A DNA stretch of 64,000 nucleotides. It comes from Rhodothermus bifroesti (GTDB lineage: Bacteria; Bacteroidota; Rhodothermia; Rhodothermales; Rhodothermaceae). This document shows, in pieces, positions 44,371-53,079 of this stretch. Under the pieces are notes generated by a model, which saw only the letters and a list, made by a program, of their open reading frames with translations, searched no databases and was not told the DNA's origin. The position numbers and the translations under genes are program-made. The stretch spans positions 596,001 to 660,000 of the forward strand of contig NZ_JAGKTL010000001.1 in assembly GCF_017908595.1 (NCBI RefSeq), written 5' to 3'. Within the stretch, counting starts at the first letter, position 1, and each line of letters begins with the position of its first letter.

Positions 44371-44383
44371 CTTGAACGCTCAC

Positions 44384-44596
44384 TTACCGTGTTGACCGCT
44401 GAAGCCATCCTTCAGCCTGGCGATACGCAATCCATCCCGTTCCACCAAAAATAACCGCGTAGAGTACAGGATCGAGCATTCGGCCTACAATCAGCGCAAA
44501 AATCAAGTGTGTTACCCCGGCTCCTAGGCCACCAAATATCACAAAGACAAGCGTGTAAACCACCCATTGCCAAAGTTTTTGCACGAGCACGGCCAT
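44384..44596 (-). CDS. Small membrane protein, 70 residues
   Basis: Two predicted membrane helices: WQWVVYTLVFVIFGGLGAGVTHLIFALIV and MLDPVLYAVIFGGTGWIAY, then a basic tail. I recognise no family. Glycine-rich helix faces (GGLGAG, FGGTGW) point to helix packing. It precedes aroE by 13 bases. The composition and codon pattern look real, though nothing else supports it; function unknown. Confidence 0.6.
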   Translation of the reverse strand: MAVLVQKLWQWVVYTLVFVIFGGLGAGVTHLIFALIVGRMLDPVLYAVIFGGTGWIAYRQAEGWLQRSTR

Positions 44597-44670
44597 AGCT
44601 GGGTTGCGTTAGGTTGCTGCGTAGGTTAAGCATACGCAAGCTTGAGGCATCGTGCAAGCTGCTGTGGGTA

Positions 44671-45381
44671 TTACCACGCCATTTCTAAGCCCATATCCCA
44701 AAAAGCCACTTCCAGACGGGTGGCTTGGCGGAAGGTTTCGACCAACGCTGGAAAGCGCGCTTCTGTTAGGCGGCGAGCAGCCAAGCGATCCAGATGTATA
44801 ATGGCGTTGCGAGCCACCTGCTGGTAGGCTTCGCCCGCATAGGTTTCAATCCACTCTCGGTAGGGATTCTGCGAAAGGTCTTCGGCAAATTGTTGGTGCA
44901 GGGTGCGACCAATTTCAGCATAGCCCACAATGCAGGGTGCTAAGGCCACCTGCAGATCGAGCACATCGCCTGAAAAACCGCGTTCAAGTACGTAGCGGGT
45001 ATAAGCTAAGTTGGCACGGGCCTCAGGTGCTGCCTCTAGCTCGGCTTCTGAAAGGCCCCAACGAGTGCAGTAGCGGACGTGCAGACGCATTTCATCCTCG
45101 AGCAAAGCCGAAATCGTTGTCGCTGCCAGACGCATGTCCTCCAGTGCATCTGCCTTGACAAGAGCCAAAGCCCATGCCCGAGCAAAATGGATCAGGAACC
45201 GGTAGTCCTGAATCAGATAATGCCGAAACGCTGCCTCGGGCAACGTGCCCCGTCCCAGTTGCTGCACAAAGGCATGCTGCGTATAGGCCAGCCAGTCTTC
45301 AGCTATCGCCTGCCGCAACCTGGCAAACAGGCTGTTGGGCGGGGCTAGAGGAAAGTCTGGAAGCGAAACCGCTGGGTTCAT
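44671..45381 (-). CDS. tenA: TenA-family thiaminase II / aminopyrimidine hydrolase
   Basis: 236 residues from the ATG at 45381; the open frame upstream is not family-like. All-helical TenA fold: FVQQLGRGTLPEAAFRHYLIQDYRFLIHFARAWALAL, the Cys in LAPCIVGYAEIG (counterpart of the nucleophile in Bacillus TenA) and the Glu in TRLEVAFWDMGLEM. It deaminates aminomethyl-HMP to salvage the thiamine pyrimidine. No TPP riboswitch is seen in the 72-base gap before it, which it shares with the divergent pgeF. Confidence 0.9.
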   Translation of the reverse strand: MNPAVSLPDFPLAPPNSLFARLRQAIAEDWLAYTQHAFVQQLGRGTLPEAAFRHYLIQDYRFLIHFARAWALALVKADALEDMRLAATTISALLEDEMRLHVRYCTRWGLSEAELEAAPEARANLAYTRYVLERGFSGDVLDLQVALAPCIVGYAEIGRTLHQQFAEDLSQNPYREWIETYAGEAYQQVARNAIIHLDRLAARRLTEARFPALVETFRQATRLEVAFWDMGLEMAW

Positions 45382-45453
45382 AGCACTCAGGATTTTGAGG
45401 AAACAGCTTAAAGGCGGTATACTGCTAGGTAAGTAAAACAGCAATGTAATAAC

Positions 45454-46236
45454 ATGGAGCCTTGTGGGATCCACTTACAAGCAGTCGATACAGTACGCTG
45501 GCTGGCCCCCGCGTTTTCTAGGTATTTTCCGGAGCTGATCATTGGGTTTAGTTTGCGTCATGGGGGCGTCAGCCCTGCACCGTTTGCCACACTGAATCTG
45601 GGGCTAAGCACCGGCGATCGTCCAGAGCATGTGTTGGAGAACCGTCGCCGCTTGGCTGAAGCTGTGGGGTTTGACGCTGGCCAGCTAGCCTTGGCTGGGC
45701 AAGTGCATGGTGCAGAGGTCTGCATTGTGGATCATCCTGGCCTGCATCCTGGCTACGATGGCTTGGTTACGCGACAGGCCGGGTTGGTGTTGGGTATTAC
45801 GGCAGCCGATTGTGCAGCAGTGCTGTTTTATGAACCCGAGCGACGCCTGTTGGGTGCTTGTCATGCCGGCTGGCGGGGCACCGTAAGCGGTGTTGTTGAA
45901 AGAACGCTCAAAGCATTACAGGCCTTGGGGGCTCGTCCAGAAGCGCTATGGGTGTACGTTAGTCCCTGCATTGGTCCAGATTCCTTCGAGGTAGGTCCCG
46001 AAGTTGCCGCTTATTTTGAGCCGGAAGTGGTTTTCCAGCCTCCAGGGCACCCGCGGCCGCACGTTAATCTTCCTGGCGCGCTGGTCCGTCGGCTGCAGCA
46101 AGCAGGGGTGCCGAAGCAGCAGATCACCGTTGCTCCCTGCGACACCGCCCGTCAAACGCAAGATTTCTTTTCCTACCGTGCCGAGCGAGGCCAGACCGGA
46201 CGCATGCTGGGGTTTATTGGCCTGCGACCTGAATGA
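45454..46236 (+). CDS. pgeF: Peptidoglycan editing factor / purine nucleoside phosphorylase (YfiH)
   Basis: 260 residues of the multicopper-oxidase-related YfiH family. Metal-site motifs: GQVHGAEV, ITAADCAAVLFY, CHAGWRGT and SPCIGPDSFEVG, in the usual order. In Escherichia coli the protein cuts L-Ala-containing misincorporations from peptidoglycan precursors; human relative FAMIN shows purine nucleoside phosphorylase activity. The protein is cytoplasmic, with no leader. It converges with the OmpA lipoprotein gene. Confidence 0.9.
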   Translation: MEPCGIHLQAVDTVRWLAPAFSRYFPELIIGFSLRHGGVSPAPFATLNLGLSTGDRPEHVLENRRRLAEAVGFDAGQLALAGQVHGAEVCIVDHPGLHPGYDGLVTRQAGLVLGITAADCAAVLFYEPERRLLGACHAGWRGTVSGVVERTLKALQALGARPEALWVYVSPCIGPDSFEVGPEVAAYFEPEVVFQPPGHPRPHVNLPGALVRRLQQAGVPKQQITVAPCDTARQTQDFFSYRAERGQTGRMLGFIGLRPE

Positions 46237-46237
46237 C

Positions 46238-46867
46238 CTAGGGCGCTTCGGGTGTAGGCAAGACCCGAATTACAATCCGCCGGTTGAGGCGGCGGCCTTC
46301 GGCGGTGTCGTTTGGACCAATAGGGCGCGTTGGGCCGTAGGAGACCACTTCAAAGCGCTCTGCCGCAAAGCCGCGGACCTCGATCAGGTAGCGGGCTACG
46401 GCAGCAGCCCGGGCTGCCGCTAACTCCCAGTTGCTGGGGTAGCGTTCCTGAAGACGTGCGCCAACAGGCATGCTGTCGGCATACCCTTCAACGCGAATCG
46501 GGCGGTTGGGAAAGCGCTGCAGTTGCGCCGCAACCTGGTCAAGCCGCTGCTTGCCGGCCTCGGTAAGCGTAGCACTGGCTGCAGCAAACAAATCGTCGAC
46601 CAGCTCGGTAGCCACACGCACGCCCCCTTCCTGGCAAAGGGCCAGTGCGTAGCGTAGCCGGTTTAGCGTCTCGCGTAAGGAGCGCATATCTTGGTCATAG
46701 CGGCCCGAATCGATATAGTCGTAAAATGCCAGCGAGTCGTGCAGCGCACGAAGGGAGTCTTGAAGCTGCGTGATCTGGGCAGCTTGCTGCTCAACGAGCA
46801 TGCGCTGCGAAGCGCATCCCACCAAGCAGAAGCTTAAAAGTCCCCAAAAGCAGTTAAGGCTGCGCAT
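46238..46867 (-). CDS. OmpA-family lipoprotein
   Basis: 209 residues from the ATG at 46867, which lies inside the end of the SDR gene (14-base overlap). The leader ends in lipobox LVGC. A coiled-coil segment follows (VEQQAAQITQLQDSLRALHDSLA), then the OmpA peptidoglycan-binding domain: IRVEGYADSMPVGARLQERYPSNWELAAARAAAVARYLIE, VSYGPTRPIGPNDTAEGRRLNRRIVIRV. The Asp and Arg that hold diaminopimelate are in GYADS and NRRI. Probably links outer membrane to cell wall. Confidence 0.88.
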   Translation of the reverse strand: MRSLNCFWGLLSFCLVGCASQRMLVEQQAAQITQLQDSLRALHDSLAFYDYIDSGRYDQDMRSLRETLNRLRYALALCQEGGVRVATELVDDLFAAASATLTEAGKQRLDQVAAQLQRFPNRPIRVEGYADSMPVGARLQERYPSNWELAAARAAAVARYLIEVRGFAAERFEVVSYGPTRPIGPNDTAEGRRLNRRIVIRVLPTPEAP

Positions 46868-47633
46868 GGCGGGCAACTAAGGTAGCTGAAGACTGAGCTG
46901 TGGGCATAAGAATGAGCTCCAGCACGTTCACATGGGGCGGCCGCGTAGCACACCAAACAACGGCTTCAGCCACGTCGGCTGGTGTAAGGGGCTGGATGCC
47001 TTCGTAAACCTGGGCAGCGCGCTGAACGTCTCCGCCAAAACGGACAACGCTAAACTCAGTCTCGCCTACCATCCCTGGGTCGACGCTCGAAACGCGGATT
47101 GGCGTGCCGTGCAAATCCTGTTTGAGCCCACGCGTAATGGCGGCTACCGCATGCTTTGTGGCGCAATAGACCGTTCCCCCGCGATAGACTTCGTGCCCAG
47201 CCGTAGATCCAATATTGATAATATGGCCGCGTCCGCGCGAGAGCATTCCTGGCAGCACAGCACGCGTGACGTAAAGTAGCCCTTTAACGTTGGTGTCGAC
47301 CATCTGGTCAATGTCTTCAATGGTGTTTGCATAGGCAGGATCAAGCCCCAGTGCTAGCCCAGCATTGTTGACCAGAATGTCGATTGCCTGCCAGCGTGCG
47401 GGTAGCTCGGCAATGGCCTGATTTACCGCTGCCGCGTGGCGTAGGTCTAGCGCAAAAACGTGCACTTCTGCCTGAAACGTGCGGCGTAGCCGGTCGGCCA
47501 GCGCATGCAGCCGGTCCAGCCGACGGGCACACAAAAGCACCCGAGCGCCTCGTCGGGCGAATGCTTCAGCACACGCTGCCCCAATCCCAGAGGAAGCACC
47601 AGTGATCAACACGATGCGTTCGCGAAGCTCCAT
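46854..47633 (-). CDS. Short-chain dehydrogenase/reductase
   Basis: 259 residues. NADP-binding LITGASSGIGAACAEAF, LVNNAGLALGL, and the catalytic set Ser/Tyr/Lys in NIGSTAGHEVYRGGTVYCATKHAV. The middle segment TNVKGLLYVTRAVLPGML and SVDPGMVGETEFSVVRF place it with YdfG-type 3-hydroxy acid dehydrogenases acting on L-allo-threonine and short 3-hydroxy acids, but the substrate is not proven. Cytoplasmic. Upstream of and overlapping the OmpA gene. Confidence 0.87.
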   Translation of the reverse strand: MELRERIVLITGASSGIGAACAEAFARRGARVLLCARRLDRLHALADRLRRTFQAEVHVFALDLRHAAAVNQAIAELPARWQAIDILVNNAGLALGLDPAYANTIEDIDQMVDTNVKGLLYVTRAVLPGMLSRGRGHIINIGSTAGHEVYRGGTVYCATKHAVAAITRGLKQDLHGTPIRVSSVDPGMVGETEFSVVRFGGDVQRAAQVYEGIQPLTPADVAEAVVWCATRPPHVNVLELILMPTAQSSATLVARHAQP

Positions 47634-47740
47634 AAAGTCTCCATGTAAACAACACCTCTAAAGTAACAAGCCAAAAGCATCCTTGCCTGAAACCCATGCT
47701 CTACGTGGCTATTCTATGTCTTATCTTGCTGAAAGAAAAG

Positions 47741-49363
47741 ATGGGCAAAGGTTTTATGCAGCGGCTGCTTTTGCTAGTGCCTTGGGTTATGCTCAGTGTG
47801 CTGTCCCAAGCGCAGCCGCTTCAATCGATTACCGGGCAAGCCATTCGCTGCGAAGCCGGCAAGGCTGGGGTTTTTCCCTGTCAAAACACGACGCTGCTTT
47901 CGTTTCTTTCTCTGGCTGCTTTAGATGGTGATTTTACCCAAGATGAAGCCACAACAGTTGAAGCCAACGACATCTGGGGCTGGCTAGACCCAGAGACCCA
48001 TCGGCGCTACGCTTTGATAGGATTGAGCAATGGCGTTTCGGTGGTAGACGTAACCGATCCCGTATGGCCTGTGGTGGTGGCCTTTCTTCCTGAGCCTGTG
48101 CAAGCTCACGCCCACAAGAAGCCTCCAGCGGGCTTAGCCCACGAAGGGAAAAAAGCTAGCGCCTGGCGGGATATCAAAACCTACGGTCCCTACGCGCTTG
48201 TCGTAAGTGACAACAACCCAGGCCATGGGCTTCAGGTGTTTGATTTACGCCAGCTTCGGGAGCTTTCATCGGTCCCAGCCCACTTAGCCCCGATAGCACA
48301 CTACCATGGGTTTGGCACAGCCCATAACGTCGTGGTCAATGAAGCTACCGGCTTTGCCTATGCGGTTGGCGTGCGCGAGCATCCCGACACGCTGGCCCAT
48401 TGCGATCTGGGCTATCATGCTGTAGACCTACGCGACCCTGCGCATCCCCAATTTGCTGGATGTTTTAAGTCTTCCTTAGGCATTAACGGCCAGGGCTATA
48501 CGCACGATGCGCAATGCCTCGTCTATCGTGGTCCAGATCTCGACTATCAGGGGCGGGAAATCTGCATTGGCTCCGATGAGACAGGTATTGCCATTTTAGA
48601 CGTGACCGACAAAACCAGCGTGCGCGAAATTGCAACGGCTACTTACCCTGATGTGGCTTACACCCACCAAGGATGGTTTGATGAAGCGCAACGCTACTTT
48701 TACGTCAACGACGAGCTGGACGAGCTGCGCGGGAAGGTGCCTCATACACGCACCCTGATTTTTGACCTCTTGGATTTAGACTCCCCTCAACTGGCTGGAG
48801 CATATTTCGCCACAACGAGCGCAATTGACCACAATCTTTTCGTGCGAGGCGATCGGCTCTACCAGGCCAATTATACGGTTGGGCTGCGTGTGCTGGACAT
48901 TTCAGATCGGGTGCACCCCGTGGAAGTAGCTTTTTTCGATACGTATCCCCAAAGTGATTCCGCTAAGTTTGCTGGCGCTTGGGGCGTTTATCCTTTTTTA
49001 CCCGGTGGAATCCTACTGGTAAGCAGTATTGGAGAAGGGTTATTTGTGGTGCAGTTGGACGAACTTGCTGCGCAACGCCCCGCGCCTGCGACTTTACGTG
49101 AGCCCGGTCTGTCGCCAGCTGCACCCCATCCGTTTCGACACCAGACGCAGCTTGAGCTTCACGTGGACCGGCCTCAAACGGTACGGGTGGTTGTGCAAGA
49201 TTTGCTGGGACGCGTGGTGCAAACGGTGTTTTGGGGCACTGCCTATCCTGATCATCCCCTGCAGCTTACTGTAGAAGGGGCAGCGTTGGCTGCAGGATGG
49301 TACATGGTTTGGGCTACAGGAGAAACGTTTGCCGCTTGGCGTCCGATTCTCCGGGTGCCTTAA
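47741..49363 (+). CDS. Choice-of-anchor B family protein with T9SS-like C-terminal tail
   Basis: About 540 residues with a signal peptide (RLLLLVPWVMLSVLSQAQ). LVIP-type repeats of a beta-propeller run through the body: GVSVVDVTDPVWPVVVAFLPEP, GLQVFDLRQLREL, GIAILDVTDKTSVREIA and GLRVLDISDRVHPVEVAFF. The C-terminal 80 residues (SPAAPHPFRHQTQLELHV, then LGRVVQTV and LAAGWYMVWATGE) have the form of a type IX secretion sorting domain. The ATG at 47741 is taken; ATGs at 47696 and 47756 are alternatives. Exported, likely surface-bound, function unknown. Confidence 0.75.
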   Translation: MGKGFMQRLLLLVPWVMLSVLSQAQPLQSITGQAIRCEAGKAGVFPCQNTTLLSFLSLAALDGDFTQDEATTVEANDIWGWLDPETHRRYALIGLSNGVSVVDVTDPVWPVVVAFLPEPVQAHAHKKPPAGLAHEGKKASAWRDIKTYGPYALVVSDNNPGHGLQVFDLRQLRELSSVPAHLAPIAHYHGFGTAHNVVVNEATGFAYAVGVREHPDTLAHCDLGYHAVDLRDPAHPQFAGCFKSSLGINGQGYTHDAQCLVYRGPDLDYQGREICIGSDETGIAILDVTDKTSVREIATATYPDVAYTHQGWFDEAQRYFYVNDELDELRGKVPHTRTLIFDLLDLDSPQLAGAYFATTSAIDHNLFVRGDRLYQANYTVGLRVLDISDRVHPVEVAFFDTYPQSDSAKFAGAWGVYPFLPGGILLVSSIGEGLFVVQLDELAAQRPAPATLREPGLSPAAPHPFRHQTQLELHVDRPQTVRVVVQDLLGRVVQTVFWGTAYPDHPLQLTVEGAALAAGWYMVWATGETFAAWRPILRVP

Positions 49364-49364
49364 C

Positions 49365-50264
49365 TTATAGAAGCGCCGAAGACGTCTGGCGCCGCCGCAA
49401 CTCCCAGCGGCTGAGTACGCCTACAAAAGCCAGTCCTGCGAGCGCCAGAAGCACCACGCTGACGATTGGGTCAGCAGCCGTGGGCAACAGCAGCTGCCGC
49501 TTATCATCCAGCCAAGGCCAGATTGCCCGCAATGAACCCGCCATGAGGCCCACCAGCACGGCCATGGTGGCATCATGCCAGTGATGCAGCAGGTATCGAA
49601 GCAGGCGGACAAACAAGCCTAGACCCGTCGCCATCCCGGCAACAAAAGCCAGCAAGTAGGGCCAATTGCGCTGCGTTAATGCAAGGAGCGTAGGCTCATA
49701 AAAACCCAAAACGAGAAGCAAAAAAGCGCCGCTGACGCCAGGCAGAATCATAGCACAGATGGCGATGGCGGCTGCTCCAAACACTTGCCATAAGGCCGGA
49801 TCGGGGACCACACGTGGTGGAAGACCCACGAGGATAAAAGCGGTTATGGCGCCTAGAAGGGCAAAGAGCATTTCGCGCCAGGAACGCCGCCGAAGTCGAA
49901 GCCAAGGCAGAACCAGTGAGCCCGCGATTAGACCAAAAAATAGGCCGCGCAGGTGCACGGGATAGTGCGCCAACAGATGTAAAATCAGCGAGGCCGCACT
50001 CAAAATAGCGGTGGCAATGCCTCCAATGAGCGGGAGTAAAAACGTCCAAGGAATAGCCCGAAACGCTCGTAGTGCTTCTGGACCGCGGCCACGCAGCAAA
50101 ACCACGACAGCCTGAAAAACCTGATGGATGGCCTCAACCAGCTTTTCATAGATGCCAACCACCAGGGCCATCGTACCCCCACTGACCCCAGGAATGACAT
50201 CAGCAGCGCCCATAAGTAGGCCCGAAAAGAAATAGCGTACTACCGCCCTTACCTGAAAAGCCAT
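49365..50264 (-). CDS. popT: DUF368 family polyprenyl-phosphate transporter (PopT-like)
   Basis: 299 residues, about eight membrane helices. Family hallmarks: FFSGLLMGAADVIPGVSGGTMALVVGIYE at the N-terminus and its internal repeat ILPGVSGAFLLLVLGFYEPTL near the middle. DUF368 proteins have been shown to help recycle undecaprenyl phosphate across the cytoplasmic membrane, returning the lipid carrier used for peptidoglycan and surface glycans. It sits 15 bases after the TPR gene, so the two are probably one unit. Confidence 0.85.
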   Translation of the reverse strand: MAFQVRAVVRYFFSGLLMGAADVIPGVSGGTMALVVGIYEKLVEAIHQVFQAVVVLLRGRGPEALRAFRAIPWTFLLPLIGGIATAILSAASLILHLLAHYPVHLRGLFFGLIAGSLVLPWLRLRRRSWREMLFALLGAITAFILVGLPPRVVPDPALWQVFGAAAIAICAMILPGVSGAFLLLVLGFYEPTLLALTQRNWPYLLAFVAGMATGLGLFVRLLRYLLHHWHDATMAVLVGLMAGSLRAIWPWLDDKRQLLLPTAADPIVSVVLLALAGLAFVGVLSRWELRRRQTSSALL

Positions 50265-50279
50265 ATTCTGTGTAGGCGT

Positions 50280-51677
50280 TTAGCCATCTAAACCAAGCTG
50301 GCGCCGGATGGAAGCATCCCGGTAAAATTCAGGCAGCTCATCCTTTGCCGAAGGATCCAGCCGCAGTGCCATTTTGAGCGAGCGGATCCCCTCTTCAGAA
50401 CGCCCCAAGGCCAACAAGGCGCGGGCTTGGCGAATATAGGCCCTGGCGTCAGGATTCAAGGAAAGGGCTTGACGATAGGCTTCTAAGGCTTCTTCGGTAA
50501 GGCCTACTTCGAAAAGCGTTTCGGCGTAATCAAGCCAGGCTTCCCGATTGGTGGGATCTAAGCTTACCACGCGATGATAGGAATGCAACGCAGCTTCTAC
50601 GCGTCGGGCATTATATTCGCAATCGGCTTTGGCATACCAGAATTCACTGGCCTCTGGCCGCAGGGCCACAGCCCGTTCCAAGCAGGCAACGGCTTCTTCA
50701 AAACGTTCCAGGGCATCATAGCAGCATCCTAGGCCATACCAGGCTTCGGCATAGGTAGGATCTTCTTCAAGGGCCTGTTGGAAGTAGGCAATGGCCGTTT
50801 CGTACTCCTGGAGCTCCTCGTAAGCTAAAGCAATGTTGTAATAGGTTGCCGGATCGCCCCCCTCGATTTCTAGGACCTTTTCGTAGCTCTCAATGGCGCC
50901 GCGCAGGTCCCCTAGATTGGTCAGAGCATTGCCTCGGTTGTAATAGGCAGAAGCAAAGTCGTCCTGAATGGCAATAGCAAAGTCATAGGAGGCCACCGCT
51001 TCTTCATAGCGGCCCATACGGTTAAGCACAATGCCGCGGTTATACCAGGCATCGGCCGAATAAGGGTCCAGCGCTAAGTGGCGATCGTAGCAAGCCAAGC
51101 TGCGCTCGTCGTCTCCCAGGCGATCGTAGCAGTAGCCTAACTCGTACCAAACCTCCGGATGCTCGGGATTAAGGGCTGCTGCCTGTTCAAAAGCTGCAAT
51201 GGCCTCTGCTAACCGATCCATTCGTTCCAGCGTGATGCCACGGTTATAGTAGGCCTCTTCGTTAAGGGGATCGAGTTGCAAGGCTTGTTCATAAGCCTCA
51301 AGGGCCTCCTCAAAACGCCCCAGGTTATCGAGCGTGATGCCTAGGTTGACGAGCGTTTCTGTATCGACAGGATTGAGCGTCAACGCCTGCTGATAGGCTT
51401 GGAGGGCTTCTTCATGCTGCCCAAGATGGCTAAGCAGGATTCCCCGACGCATCCAGGCGTCTGAAGCCGTGGGGTGTAGCTTAAGCAATCGATCGATGAC
51501 GCCTAAGGCTTCTTCAAAACGTCCTTGCTCATAGTAATACGTGGCAATCTCCTCTAGAGCGTCCGAGTCAAAATAGGCCGACGATCCATAGGCTTCGTAA
51601 GCCGCAACAAGCTCTTCAAGCTGATGACGTTCTAAAGCATCGTCGGCATCGTCGAAGCCGAAATCGAAAAAGCTCAT
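50280..51677 (-). CDS. TPR-repeat protein, 465 residues
   Basis: Almost the whole protein is made of about 11 tandem 34-residue tetratricopeptide repeats, each with the W-LG-Y-A-F-A-P pattern (for example AWYGLGCCYDALERFEEAVA, AYYNRGNALTNLGDLRGAIE). The N-terminus is acidic (FFDFGFDDADDALERHQLEE). No signal peptide or catalytic domain. It should be a cytoplasmic scaffold. Cotranscribed with the DUF368 gene, which hints at a role near the cell envelope, but that is only positional. Confidence 0.85.
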   Translation of the reverse strand: MSFFDFGFDDADDALERHQLEELVAAYEAYGSSAYFDSDALEEIATYYYEQGRFEEALGVIDRLLKLHPTASDAWMRRGILLSHLGQHEEALQAYQQALTLNPVDTETLVNLGITLDNLGRFEEALEAYEQALQLDPLNEEAYYNRGITLERMDRLAEAIAAFEQAAALNPEHPEVWYELGYCYDRLGDDERSLACYDRHLALDPYSADAWYNRGIVLNRMGRYEEAVASYDFAIAIQDDFASAYYNRGNALTNLGDLRGAIESYEKVLEIEGGDPATYYNIALAYEELQEYETAIAYFQQALEEDPTYAEAWYGLGCCYDALERFEEAVACLERAVALRPEASEFWYAKADCEYNARRVEAALHSYHRVVSLDPTNREAWLDYAETLFEVGLTEEALEAYRQALSLNPDARAYIRQARALLALGRSEEGIRSLKMALRLDPSAKDELPEFYRDASIRRQLGLDG

Positions 51678-51877
51678 AAGGCGCCGCTAGTTGTCAGGGG
51701 CAGCAACACAGACCAGCACCTAGGCTGGTCAAGCTATTAAAGCAGATGATTCTAAAATGTTCACCGCTTGCCCGTAAATATTGCTAGTCTAAAGGAAATC
51801 GATACAATTTGCAAGAACTTCGTTTCTTTACGCCGTAGTATCGTCTGTGTTGCGGCTAAGCTTAGCAGGGCTTCGTT

Positions 51878-52534
51878 ATGCTGATTAGCTTTGAAGGCAT
51901 TGATGGCAGTGGGAAAACCACGCAGGCACGGCTGCTTGCGGAGCGTTTGGAAGCTGCAGGCTACCGAACCCTCCTGGTCCGAGAACCGGGCGGCACCGAA
52001 CTCTCTGAGCGCATTCGAGATCTGCTGCTGGATGCTTCGTTGGACATTGAGCCGTTGGCCGAGCTTTTGCTTTTTGCTGCGGCACGTCGCCAGCTGGTTA
52101 TGCGCCGTATTCGACCTGCACTGGAAGCCGGCTATATTGTTTTGTGCGATCGTTTTTACGACTCCACAACAGCTTACCAAGGCGGTGGACGTGCGCTTAA
52201 GGATCTAGCGTGGCTGCAGAACTTCAACCTGTGGGTGACCGAGAACCTGGTTCCTCATCGAACCTACTGGCTGGATGTGCCGGTTGATGTGGCCCTTGCG
52301 CGGCGCGCGCAGCTCTATCCCGACCGCATGGAGCAGGCTGACCCAGCGTTTTACGAACGCGTGCGCAACACGTATGCCCGCCTGGCTCAAGAAGAACCGG
52401 AGCGTATTCTGCGTCTGGATGCTACGGCTGAGGTTGCAACCGTACATGCCGAGATTTGGGCCGACGTGCAGCAGCACCTAGCGGCAGGAACCCGTTTCGA
52501 GCGTGGCGGTTTTTCCACTGAAAAGTCCTGCTGA
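51878..52534 (+). CDS. tmk: Thymidylate kinase
   Basis: 218 residues. P-loop FEGIDGSGKTTQ at the N-terminus, the REPGGTELSERIRDLLL region, the DRF motif LCDRFYDSTTAYQGGGR, and a LID near RRAQLYPDRMEQA. It phosphorylates dTMP to dTDP. No clear ribosome site precedes the ATG. The 200-base gap to the TPR gene should hold divergent promoters; I see no firm element. The Fur gene starts 20 bases later. Confidence 0.95.
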   Translation: MLISFEGIDGSGKTTQARLLAERLEAAGYRTLLVREPGGTELSERIRDLLLDASLDIEPLAELLLFAAARRQLVMRRIRPALEAGYIVLCDRFYDSTTAYQGGGRALKDLAWLQNFNLWVTENLVPHRTYWLDVPVDVALARRAQLYPDRMEQADPAFYERVRNTYARLAQEEPERILRLDATAEVATVHAEIWADVQQHLAAGTRFERGGFSTEKSC

Positions 52535-52554
52535 AGCCCAAGCGGTTTGCACTC

Positions 52555-53070
52555 ATGTCGATCTCTCCCCGTCAGCTTGAAGAAGTAAAAAATATCTTTC
52601 GAGCGTTTCTCAAACAGCGTGGCCAGCGTCAGACGCCTGAGCGTTTTGCCGTCTTGGAAGAGATCTATGCCACAAGCGACCACGTTGACGCGGACGAATT
52701 GTATCTGCGGCTGCAGCAAAAAGGCGCACGTGTTAGTCGGGCTACTGTCTACAACACCTTGGAATTGCTTTTGGAATGCGACCTGGTTGTGCGTCATCAG
52801 TTCGGAGGGCTTCAAGCAAAGTACGAGCGCGCCTACAGCTATTGGCAGCACGACCACCTCGTTTGCTTAGACTGTGGAGAGTTGTTTGAATTTTGCGACC
52901 CCCGCCTGCAGGCCATTCAGGAAATGGTGGCCGACATTTATCAGTTCGATATCCGGCATCACGCCCTCCATTTCTATGGCCACTGTCGCCGGCTCAATTG
53001 CCCGAACCGTCCACCAGCAAGTCGGAGCACTGCAGCCCCAGAGGCCGCCAAAAAGAAAGAAACGGCATAA
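52555..53070 (+). CDS. Fur-family metal- or peroxide-responsive regulator
   Basis: 171 residues. The N-terminal winged helix (RQTPERFAVLEEIYATSDHVDADELYLRLQQKGARVSRATVYNTLELLLECDLV) is followed by the dimerisation domain with HDHLVCLDCGELFEF (regulatory and CxxC zinc ligands) and the C-terminal pair HFYGHCRRLNC. Four cysteines suit a structural zinc. Fur, PerR and Zur cannot be told apart from this. Helix 4 (SRATVYNTL) contacts DNA. Downstream of tmk by 20 bases; its targets are not visible, but the heme-copper operon is next to it, convergent. Confidence 0.88.
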   Translation: MSISPRQLEEVKNIFRAFLKQRGQRQTPERFAVLEEIYATSDHVDADELYLRLQQKGARVSRATVYNTLELLLECDLVVRHQFGGLQAKYERAYSYWQHDHLVCLDCGELFEFCDPRLQAIQEMVADIYQFDIRHHALHFYGHCRRLNCPNRPPASRSTAAPEAAKKKETA

Positions 53071-53079
53071 CGTATCGCA

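Noticed and set aside
45382..45453. Possible TPP riboswitch before tenA
   Set aside because: The 72-base gap lacks the conserved CUGAGA-type elements and the space needed for the aptamer.
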